DNA of 64,000 nt from Winogradskyella pelagia (GTDB lineage Bacteria; Bacteroidota; Bacteroidia; Flavobacteriales; Flavobacteriaceae), in assembly GCF_017581965.1 (NCBI RefSeq), contig NZ_JAGEVF010000003.1, forward strand, positions 248,001-312,000, written 5' to 3'. This document shows positions 44,897-52,581 of the stretch, piece by piece. Position numbers and translations under genes: made by a program. Below the pieces are notes generated by a model that worked only from the letters and a program-made list of their open reading frames with translations, was not told the DNA's origin and did not search any database. Position 1 is the first letter of the stretch; every line of letters begins with the position of its first letter.

Positions 44897-45748
44897 ATGA
44901 AGCATACAGTTCTTATTGTTACTATATTTCTATTGCTATGTTCGTGCTCCACAATCAAACTCAATAGTTATGGAAAAATTGGTGAGAAATCCTACCAAAA
45001 AATAAAGACACAAGCAGAATTTGTGCACTTAAAAATAACTGAGCACAGAACCTCAGCCTTAACAAATGTTGATGAAGAAAACAATATAAGTTCAGAGAGC
45101 TTTGACCCTAGCGGACTTATCATTGAACAGATTGTTAAAATTCCAGATTACTTGGGGAAAATCATCAAGGACCGCAAAAAGAAATATACCCAAACCTATA
45201 CCGCAAGAAATACGGTGCCATTTAAAACAGGTGTCATTGATAATGATACAGGGGATAGTATTGCATTACCTAAACTTGAATTAACCAGAACCATTTTCAC
45301 AAATGCTAAAGAAACCAATAATAAATCGGCAATGCGAATTCAGTTTGATGCCATACCTATTGACGATAGTTTATTCGTTTTTAGCTTAAAGGATATAAAA
45401 AGCAGCTATACCAAAGCCAAGACCACAGAAAAATACCCATATGTCAATTTGCTTATTGAAATCAAAGGCACTTATTACAGCCTAGTTAATGGAAAAATCA
45501 AAGAACAGGCTCAAGATGCAAATACTATAATTGTACCTGTCAGAAATCATACAGATACTAAGGAATTATTCAAAAATTCAAAAATCTACAGTGACCTCTT
45601 TAAAATAGATGGCCTAAAAACAATTGAGGTTAAAATAACTGAAATTAATCCCTATCACTTAAAACTAGAAGAGTTGGAAAGTAATTTGTCGGCAAATCAA
45701 GAAGACATTAACAACTTACTTCAAAGACTCAAGGAATTGCTTAATTAA
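44897..45748 (+). CDS. Lipoprotein of unknown function, last gene of the kinase-regulator operon
   Basis: 283 residues from the ATG at 44897, six bases after the regulator's stop; a TTG one codon earlier is possible. The signal sequence ends in lipobox LLCSCS. The mature chain is mixed alpha/beta and Lys-rich. It ends in a Leu-heptad coiled coil (YHLKLEELESNLSANQEDINNLLQRLKELLN). No family recognised. Together with the first gene, the operon pairs two lipoproteins with a TPR kinase and its regulator. Confidence 0.75.
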   Translation: MKHTVLIVTIFLLLCSCSTIKLNSYGKIGEKSYQKIKTQAEFVHLKITEHRTSALTNVDEENNISSESFDPSGLIIEQIVKIPDYLGKIIKDRKKKYTQTYTARNTVPFKTGVIDNDTGDSIALPKLELTRTIFTNAKETNNKSAMRIQFDAIPIDDSLFVFSLKDIKSSYTKAKTTEKYPYVNLLIEIKGTYYSLVNGKIKEQAQDANTIIVPVRNHTDTKELFKNSKIYSDLFKIDGLKTIEVKITEINPYHLKLEELESNLSANQEDINNLLQRLKELLN

Positions 45749-45778
45749 CAAGTATATTTCCATAACATAACTTAAAAA

Positions 45779-45796
45779 ATACCCACTACAGGGGAT
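45779..45796. promoter_or_regulatory. Palindromic activator-site candidate 2
   Basis: ATACCCAC-TA-CAGGGGAT, inside A- and T-tracts. The centre (45787.5) is 31.5 bp before TATTTTTA (45819-45826), a one-mismatch -7 box, 28 bp before the ATG at 45855. The stem is too imperfect for a good terminator, which favours a protein-binding role. Confidence 0.5.
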
Positions 45797-45854
45797 TTTT
45801 TGGCGTTAAGCGGTTTTGTATTTTTAAAATGTATTAACTAACGTATTTCATAAG

Positions 45855-47567
45855 ATGAAAAAAATTACATTACTCTTAGCATGTGTTGCGTGTTTTTCGC
45901 TAAATGCACAAATTTCTGACTATTTAACTAATCTAGGTACCACTGTAGGTGTTACGAAAAGCGGTAACACACTTTATATTGGAAGTGTAGGTGAATCCAA
46001 AGTATTATCGGTTGACATGTCTTTACCAAACCCAGTTCCTCAAGATTTAATTACCGGAATATCTTTCCCAACAAAGCTTGTCGTCGTAGGTAATGAGCTT
46101 TATCTCACCTATGGGCTCAATAACGTAGGTAAAATAGACCTATCAGCCCCAACGCCTCAACTAGAATTCGTCCTGGTTATTCCTGGTGCTTTCGGACTTG
46201 CTACTAAAGACAACTTTATGTATGTAGGCGACAGAAACAATGGTCAAATACTAAGATTCGATTATACCGTTCCAACACCTACAAGCGAAGTTGTCATTGA
46301 TAATCTTGGCAGTTTTATGGGAGATATTGCCTTTGACGGAAACGATTTGTATGTTGCCAGAGGTAGTGATGGCTTTGTCTCTAAAATTGATGTGACCCAA
46401 ACTAACCCCACAGTTGAAAATGTGGTTATAGAATCTAGTGTTTTAGACGTAGCTATTGACAACGGCTTTTTGTATTATTCGGGAAGTAGCAGTTTAAAGC
46501 GTATTAACCTTACAGATACTAATCCCACACCTATTACCTTAGCGACTGGCTTAACTTCTATTTGGGATATGTTGATAGATAATGAATTCTATATCGTTCA
46601 GCAAACAGCACAACGCATAGCCACAGTTGACATCAATAACTTATTAGACCCAACAGCGCATCCGGATTATTCTAATTTATTAGATGTCTATAATTCATTA
46701 GGGGGCACTAATTGGTCAGATAATGTAAATTGGCTAGATACCTCATTACCCATTGCTATGTGGACTGGTGTTAGCCTTTCTGATAACGGTAGTGTAGGCG
46801 GATTAAACTTACCTAACAACAATTTGACTGGTAACCTGCCTGCGACCTTAGGAAATTTAACGAATCTCTTATTTGTAAATCTTAGCGGAAATAATCTTGG
46901 AGGTTCTATTCCATTTAATAGTCCTACCATCAATCTTGATATTTCTGATAACCTTTTTGATTTTTCCGACATAGAACCTTATTTCACTAGCGGTAATTAC
47001 AATAGCATTACCTATTCACCACAACGCACAACTGATTTACCAGAAGACTTTGAGAGCCCTCCTGGTACTAACTTCACTTTTGATGTTAACGATGCTGACA
47101 TCAATAGAAACTCTGAGGCTACAGCATTAAACAATCAATACCAATGGTTTAAGGATAACGTCGCCATTTCTGGTGCTAATGCCTCCACATATGTAATTAA
47201 CAATGCTCAGGAGACGGATAGTGGCATCTATTATTGCGAAATTACCAATCCTATATTACCAGGCCTAACGATTGCCCGGGCTCCAATCACCCTATTGATA
47301 GATGCCAGCTTAAGTATGGACACTGAACAGAATTTTAATCTAATCTTATACCCAAATCCATCAAAAGAGTGGCTAAATATTCAATTTGGGGAAACCTTAG
47401 AGAAAGGCCTTCTAAGCATTTACGATGTAAATGGCAGACTCATACAGCAAAAAGAGGTTTCTGGGGATACCCTATTACTCAATATTGAGAACCTTAATTC
47501 TGGTATGTATATCCTTAGTATTGAAGAGCAAAATTCTAAAGTCGTCAAACGCTTTATGAAGCAATAA
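45855..47567 (+). CDS. Secreted propeller/LRR/Ig protein with T9SS type A sorting domain
   Basis: 570 residues. Signal peptide MKKITLLLACVACFSLNAQ. Residues ~20-260 are six-bladed-propeller-like repeats (GNTLYIGSVGESKVLSVDMS, GNELYLTYGLNNVGKIDLS, DNFMYVGDRNNGQILRFD). Then a leucine-rich-repeat stretch (YNSLGGTNWSDNVNW, LNLPNNNLTGNLPATLGNLTNLLFVNLSGNNL) and an Ig-like domain (YQWFKDNVAISGANASTY, DSGIYYCEI). The last ~80 residues (LILYPNPSKEWLNI to VKRFMKQ) are a T9SS type A sorting domain. It is probably a surface or released binding protein. Ligand unknown. Confidence 0.92.
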   Translation: MKKITLLLACVACFSLNAQISDYLTNLGTTVGVTKSGNTLYIGSVGESKVLSVDMSLPNPVPQDLITGISFPTKLVVVGNELYLTYGLNNVGKIDLSAPTPQLEFVLVIPGAFGLATKDNFMYVGDRNNGQILRFDYTVPTPTSEVVIDNLGSFMGDIAFDGNDLYVARGSDGFVSKIDVTQTNPTVENVVIESSVLDVAIDNGFLYYSGSSSLKRINLTDTNPTPITLATGLTSIWDMLIDNEFYIVQQTAQRIATVDINNLLDPTAHPDYSNLLDVYNSLGGTNWSDNVNWLDTSLPIAMWTGVSLSDNGSVGGLNLPNNNLTGNLPATLGNLTNLLFVNLSGNNLGGSIPFNSPTINLDISDNLFDFSDIEPYFTSGNYNSITYSPQRTTDLPEDFESPPGTNFTFDVNDADINRNSEATALNNQYQWFKDNVAISGANASTYVINNAQETDSGIYYCEITNPILPGLTIARAPITLLIDASLSMDTEQNFNLILYPNPSKEWLNIQFGETLEKGLLSIYDVNGRLIQQKEVSGDTLLLNIENLNSGMYILSIEEQNSKVVKRFMKQ

Positions 47568-47613
47568 CATTTAATTTTACCATTTAACGATAGAATAGGC
47601 ATCTTGTGACCAA

Positions 47614-47637
47614 AAAATCCCCAGTATTGGGGATTTT
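47614..47637. promoter_or_regulatory. Palindromic activator-site candidate 3, also terminator-like
   Basis: AAAATCCCCA-GTAT-TGGGGATTTT, a perfect 10-bp stem. It is 47 bp after the preceding stop, where it could terminate. Its centre (47625.5) is also 31.5 bp before TAAATTGG (47657-47664), a one-mismatch -7 box, 31 bp before the ATG at 47696. The core is 16/20 identical to site 2. Confidence 0.6.
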
Positions 47638-47695
47638 TTTGTGTCTCCATGAAACCTAAATTGGAAACTGTTATTAACCAATAATTTAATTTACA

Positions 47696-48751
47696 ATGAA
47701 AACGATTACAAAAATCTTTAAAACAGCAATGGTGCTTTGCTTAGGTCTTACGATAACGGCCTTAAACGCACAAACCACACACATCGTTAATAATAATGCT
47801 GGTACAGCTGCAGACTTTGATAATCTACAGGCCGCCATTGATGCTGCGGCCAACGGGGATATTATTCACGTACAGCAATCCTCAACCAGCTATGGTAATG
47901 TGACATTAGATAAACAACTCACCATTATTGGGCGATCCCATAGTGATGCGTCCTACTCTTCTGATATTGGTACATTAGAGCTTGTAGAAGGCTCTTCCAA
48001 CAGTGTTATAAAAGGTCTTGACATTTCTAGTGTAAGTGAACCTTTTGTGTCTGGTGGAAACTACGGTACAATCACAGATTTAGTTTTTCAAGATAACAAA
48101 ATCGGAAACTTTCCAAATATTGGGATTTATAGAACCTTTAATAACATTTTAATGCAAGGAAACATTATTGGATCCTTTAGTATTGGTACAAATACTTCTA
48201 ACTTTTTAGTTACCAATAATATATTCACTTCATCATCTGTATCCTTTAGTATGGTAGACACGTTGCTTTTTGCAAATAATATCGTAGGCTATTTTAATGG
48301 ATTTTCTATTACCAATAATACACCTGATCTTCTAAATATCAGTAACTGCTTGTTCATTGGGGATCGATTCGCTGATATCACGGTATCTTATTTTGGTACA
48401 GGACCTTTGCAAATTACCAATTGTTTAACCTACAACTATGACGCTAACTACAATTTTGCAACAGGCAGTAACATTACCATAAGTAACAGCCAAGAAAACA
48501 TTGACCCTTTATTTACCTTTAGAGATGGCAGTAACGGGAGTATTGGTACTTCGGGTACATTTAATCCAAATTTAGACGATTTAACACTACAAGCGGGCTC
48601 TCCATTTATCAATGATGGTATTTATGAGGCCTATAATTTTAAACCTTTAGGTACACCCACTGGACTGCCAAGCCTTAAAATTGACAGCTATGATCCAACG
48701 GTACCTAAAAATTCGGATCTAACGGTAACCATTACAGCCAAAACCAACTAA
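47696..48751 (+). CDS. Secreted parallel beta-helix protein
   Basis: 351 residues. Signal peptide ITKIFKTAMVLCLGLTITALNAQ. An opening AADFDNLQAAIDAAANGDIIHVQQS followed by NVTLDKQLTIIGR is the classic start of right-handed parallel beta-helix proteins of the pectate-lyase-like fold. Coils rich in Asn follow (FQDNKIGNFPNIGIY, VTNNIFTSS, ANNIVGYF, ISNCLFIG). No T9SS tail is visible; the chain ends DLTVTITAKTN. It may be retained by partner proteins, or the Sec route alone may be used. It sits 17 bp before the 48769 gene, so the two form an operon. Confidence 0.85.
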   Translation: MKTITKIFKTAMVLCLGLTITALNAQTTHIVNNNAGTAADFDNLQAAIDAAANGDIIHVQQSSTSYGNVTLDKQLTIIGRSHSDASYSSDIGTLELVEGSSNSVIKGLDISSVSEPFVSGGNYGTITDLVFQDNKIGNFPNIGIYRTFNNILMQGNIIGSFSIGTNTSNFLVTNNIFTSSSVSFSMVDTLLFANNIVGYFNGFSITNNTPDLLNISNCLFIGDRFADITVSYFGTGPLQITNCLTYNYDANYNFATGSNITISNSQENIDPLFTFRDGSNGSIGTSGTFNPNLDDLTLQAGSPFINDGIYEAYNFKPLGTPTGLPSLKIDSYDPTVPKNSDLTVTITAKTN

Positions 48752-48768
48752 TCTTTAAACCATATTTT

Positions 48769-51700
48769 ATGAAAACGCATATCACATTATGGTTATGCTG
48801 TTGTATCACTTGGTTTAGTTTAGGGCAGTCTATTACAGAATTGGAGTATTTCTTTAATACCGATCCTGGTTTTGGAAATGCCAACACATTGACACCCAAT
48901 GCCAATTCGGGAGAGCTTTCTCAAAGCTTCAATATTTCACCGCCAACAGATGCAACAGGCTTTAACACCCTATATATTAGAGCAAAAGATGATACTAACA
49001 CTTGGTCTTTATACGCTAATAGTATTGTATTTATAACTGATACAGACAACAGTGGTACGGCCACAGAACTCACAGCAGCAGAATATTTTATAAATACCGA
49101 CCCAGGCTTTGGCAATGCTACAGCCTTACCGCTAAACACAAATACTGGCAATCTCACCCAGAGTTTTCCCATACCTATTGGAGCGAGTCTCAGCGGATTT
49201 AACACAATATATATTCGTACACAAGATGATTTGGGGAATTGGAGTCTTTACGATAACGTAAAATTCTTTGTTACTGAAGAACAAGGCAGTGGCGCTACCT
49301 CAATTACAGCTTTAGAATATTTTATAGATACCGACCCAGGATTTGGTAATGCTACTAGTGTTGGAGTTAACACCAATACGGGCAGTGTGTCGCAAAGTTT
49401 TGCTATTCCTCTAGTCAATTTAGATGAAGGCTTTCACAACTTGTACATCAGAACCCAAGATGATTTTGGGGAATGGAGCTTATATGATAAACGCTTGTTC
49501 TTTGTTACACCAGAACAAAACGTGTCACCTATTGTAGCTGCAGAATATTTCTATGACGTTGATCCTGGTTTAGGTAATGGTACATCAGTAGTTTTGCAAC
49601 CAACAGGTAATCTAGACGAATTTACTGTGGATTTAAGTACAGCCGATATTACCTGCGACTTTCATGATTTCTACATTCGCCTAATTAATGAAGATGGCTC
49701 TTGGTCACTCTATGATTATGGTTTACAAATTGAAGTTTTTGATAACGCCGACCCCACCATTGTGGTCTTCAATGATATTACCGTAGAGTTAGATGCCAGT
49801 GGACAAGGGAGTTTGACCATCGCCGATGTGGATAACGGTACCTTTGATGATTGCGAATTGGTATCTGTAGAACTGAACCAACCACAATTTGATTACACCT
49901 GTGCCGATTTAGGTACACAGACCGTGACAGTTACCGCCACCGATGCGGAAGCTAAAGTGAGTACACTAGATGTTGCCATTACCGTGGTAGATCTTATTGA
50001 TCCGGTAGCTTTAGCACAAAATATTACGGTGCAACTCAACACTAACGGACAAGTCACCATCACAGCAGACGATTTGGAAAATGGTTCCACAGATAATTGT
50101 AGTATTACGAGCCGCAGTGTGGATGTTTCAAGTTTTGATTGTTCCAATTTAGGAGATAACCTTGTCAATTTTACAGTAACAGACTCCTCTGGTAATACCA
50201 ATACCGTTCAAGCTACGGTAACTGTAGAAGATTCGGTTAATCCCGAAGCACTTACTCAAAATATAACCGTACAACTTGATGCCAGTGGAAATGCAACAAT
50301 AACGGCAGATGATGTGGACCAGTCCACTGATAACTGCAGCATTGTAACCAAGGCTCTAGACATCACTTCATTTGATTGTTCCAATTTAGGTGCTAATACA
50401 GTCAATTTAACGGTGACGGATCAGAGTGGTAATTCAGCTTCAACTACTGCAACCGTGACCGTAGAAGATTCAATTTCACCAACGGTAATAACGCAAGATG
50501 TTACGGTACAGCTCGATAGTAATGGAACGGCAACAATCACCACTGCTGACATTGAAAACGGATCAACGGATAATTGCGGTATATCGAGTTTAGCTTTAGA
50601 CATCGACACTTTTGATTGCTCCAACCTAGGATCAAATACGGTTACCCTAACCGTCACAGACCAAAGTGGTAACAGTGCTTTTGGGACAGCCAACGTCACA
50701 GTTGAAGATGGTGTTGCACCAACAGTCCTAGCTCAGAATATAACGTTACAGCTTGATGCCACTGGCAGTGCAACTTTAGACCCTGCTTTATTAGATAATG
50801 GGTCATCAGATAATTGTGGTATTGCCTCTTTTGCTTCAGATATCACACTATTTAGTTGTAGTGATATAGGTGCTAATACAGTGAACTTAACGGTTACTGA
50901 CACCTCTGGAAATACAGATGTAACAACAGCAACTGTAACTGTAGAAGACGGAGTTGACCCTAGTGTTATTACACAAAATATAAGTATTGGCCTGGATAGT
51001 GGCGGTATAGCAACGATAACGGTTGACGATATTGATAATGGATCTTCAGACAATTGTGGTATTGCCACAAGAACGTTAGACATTACAACCTTCGATTGCT
51101 CCAATTTAGGCGCAAACACGGTTACCCTTAACATTACAGATGTGAATGGAAGAACTGGTAACGCCACAGCAACTGTAACGGTAACAGACAGTACGGACCC
51201 ACTTGCAGTAAGCCAGAATATCACTTTAGAATTGGATGTTAATGGAAATGCAACCCTAACGCCTGATGCTATCGATGGCGGTTCATCAGACAATTGTGGC
51301 ATTGATTCCCGCAGTATTGATGTATCTAGTTTTAGTTGTGTAGATTTAGGAGCGAACACCGTTAATTTAACGGTTTTTGATGCTAGTGGTAATTCCAATA
51401 CAACGAGTGCAACGGTGACCGTGGAAGATAATCTCGACCCTATTGCATTGGGGCAAGACATCACCATTGGCTTGGAGGGCAATCCATCCGTTAGCATTGT
51501 AGCATTGGATGTAGACAATGGATCTTCAGATAATTGTGGCATAAACTCGTATACCATCGATGTTGATACATTTACAGCGGTAGGTACTTATCCGGTTGTA
51601 CTAACAGTGACGGATGCCTCTGGAAACTCTAATTCAACAACGGTTACCGTTACCGTAGAGGCTACCTTAGGGCTTTCTGAAAATAGTATTGACCCTAAAC

Positions 51701-51918
51701 GGATAGATTTACATCCCAATCCGACACAGTACGAACTGCGTATTACAACAGATTATACGATTTCCCAATTTAGTATCTATGATGCTCTGGGAAAAGAAGT
51801 TCTTAAATCCAATAATAGCGCTAGCACTATAAATGTCCAAGGACTATCTAACGGTGTTTATTTTATAAAGTTGAGTATTGGTAGTACTTCTGTTGTAAAG
51901 CGCTTTATAAAACAATAA
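48769..51918 (+). CDS. Large repeat protein with HYR-like domains and T9SS type A sorting domain
   Basis: 1049 residues. Signal peptide MKTHITLWLCCCITWFSLGQ. Four ~78-residue repeats come first, each beginning like ALEYFIDTDPGFGNA and including LYIRTQDDFGEWSLYD. Eight ~83-residue HYR/bacterial Ig-like repeats follow, each opening DPxxxxQNITVQLD, with a central DNGSSDNCGI and ending VTVTD-SGN-TATVTVED. Each has two Cys that could pair. The C-terminus (DLHPNPTQYELRI to VKRFIKQ) is a T9SS type A sorting domain. It is likely a long fibrous surface or adhesion protein. The repeats are near-identical in DNA, so copy number may vary between strains. Confidence 0.93.
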   Translation: MKTHITLWLCCCITWFSLGQSITELEYFFNTDPGFGNANTLTPNANSGELSQSFNISPPTDATGFNTLYIRAKDDTNTWSLYANSIVFITDTDNSGTATELTAAEYFINTDPGFGNATALPLNTNTGNLTQSFPIPIGASLSGFNTIYIRTQDDLGNWSLYDNVKFFVTEEQGSGATSITALEYFIDTDPGFGNATSVGVNTNTGSVSQSFAIPLVNLDEGFHNLYIRTQDDFGEWSLYDKRLFFVTPEQNVSPIVAAEYFYDVDPGLGNGTSVVLQPTGNLDEFTVDLSTADITCDFHDFYIRLINEDGSWSLYDYGLQIEVFDNADPTIVVFNDITVELDASGQGSLTIADVDNGTFDDCELVSVELNQPQFDYTCADLGTQTVTVTATDAEAKVSTLDVAITVVDLIDPVALAQNITVQLNTNGQVTITADDLENGSTDNCSITSRSVDVSSFDCSNLGDNLVNFTVTDSSGNTNTVQATVTVEDSVNPEALTQNITVQLDASGNATITADDVDQSTDNCSIVTKALDITSFDCSNLGANTVNLTVTDQSGNSASTTATVTVEDSISPTVITQDVTVQLDSNGTATITTADIENGSTDNCGISSLALDIDTFDCSNLGSNTVTLTVTDQSGNSAFGTANVTVEDGVAPTVLAQNITLQLDATGSATLDPALLDNGSSDNCGIASFASDITLFSCSDIGANTVNLTVTDTSGNTDVTTATVTVEDGVDPSVITQNISIGLDSGGIATITVDDIDNGSSDNCGIATRTLDITTFDCSNLGANTVTLNITDVNGRTGNATATVTVTDSTDPLAVSQNITLELDVNGNATLTPDAIDGGSSDNCGIDSRSIDVSSFSCVDLGANTVNLTVFDASGNSNTTSATVTVEDNLDPIALGQDITIGLEGNPSVSIVALDVDNGSSDNCGINSYTIDVDTFTAVGTYPVVLTVTDASGNSNSTTVTVTVEATLGLSENSIDPKRIDLHPNPTQYELRITTDYTISQFSIYDALGKEVLKSNNSASTINVQGLSNGVYFIKLSIGSTSVVKRFIKQ

Positions 51919-51980
51919 CTTAAGTTAGTGTATTGCTGAGTTGCTATTAATCTAAGGGAAACCAAATCTCAGCAAACCGA

Positions 51981-52004
51981 AAAATCCCCACTATTGGGGA
52001 TTTT
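51981..52004. promoter_or_regulatory. Palindromic activator-site candidate 4, also terminator-like
   Basis: AAAATCCCCA-CTAT-TGGGGATTTT, a perfect 10-bp stem with T-run, 63 bp after the HYR gene. Its centre (51992.5) is 31.5 bp before TATTTTTA (52024-52031), which is 17 bp before the ATG at 52049. The core is 17/20 identical to site 2. Confidence 0.6.
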
Positions 52005-52048
52005 TTTATGCCTAAGCTCAACGTATTTTTAGATAAAAGTAGGAAGAG

Positions 52049-52441
52049 ATGACCAACCATCAACGGATTTCAAAATTTATAAAAGATTTAAAAGTAAACG
52101 ACACCAATTTATCGACCCATGATTTAATTGAGCTGCTAAAAGCTTCAAAACGAGTTTACGACAATGAAATAATTCTCGATGCCTTGATTCAATCCCTAAA
52201 AAGTATTCTGGCCAAAGACTTAAAGTTAAAACAAAAGCTAACTCAACGCGAATGTCAGATTGTTAAATTAATTGGAAAAGGATTTTCCAATTCGGATATG
52301 GCACAATACCTAAACCTGAGTGTCTCTACTATTGAGACGCACCGTAAAAACATTAGAAAGAAACTAACCTTAAAGGGAAATGATAATCTATTTGCCTTTG
52401 CATTGGTCTTTCAATTGCAGGAAGCGCATTTGCCAAATTAA
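52049..52441 (+). CDS. Orphan LuxR-type helix-turn-helix regulator
   Basis: 130 residues without a receiver domain. The N-terminal ~65 residues are helical and unrecognised (DLIELLKASKRVYDNEIILDALIQSL). The C-terminal LuxR helix-turn-helix is LTQRECQIVKLIGKGFSNSDMAQYLNLSVSTIETHRKN. Similar to but shorter than the regulator at 44268. It lies behind a copy of the shared palindrome, so it may be a target, a second binder of the sites or both (inference). Confidence 0.9.
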   Translation: MTNHQRISKFIKDLKVNDTNLSTHDLIELLKASKRVYDNEIILDALIQSLKSILAKDLKLKQKLTQRECQIVKLIGKGFSNSDMAQYLNLSVSTIETHRKNIRKKLTLKGNDNLFAFALVFQLQEAHLPN

Positions 52442-52534
52442 ATTTATAACGACAGAAAATCTTTTTGAATATGCTTGTTATCTTAATCTTACTTCTGATA
52501 AATTTTTTACTTCTAAAATATAGTATCAACAAAA

Positions 52535-52563
52535 AAAAGCAACCATAATAATGATTGCTTTTC
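52535..52563. terminator. Terminator of the M49-like peptidase gene (minus strand)
   Basis: AAAAGCAA / TTGCTTTT with an interrupted inner stem (CAT / ATG). An A-tract on its left gives a U-run on the minus strand after the 52582-54621 gene. Confidence 0.6.
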
Positions 52564-52581
52564 TCTAAGTAATACTAATTT

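Noticed and set aside
50733..51557. Long minus-strand ORF (274 codons) opposite the HYR repeats
   Set aside because: It lies antisense to strongly repetitive coding sequence, has periodic repeats mirroring the HYR units, and lacks any family motif or promoter.
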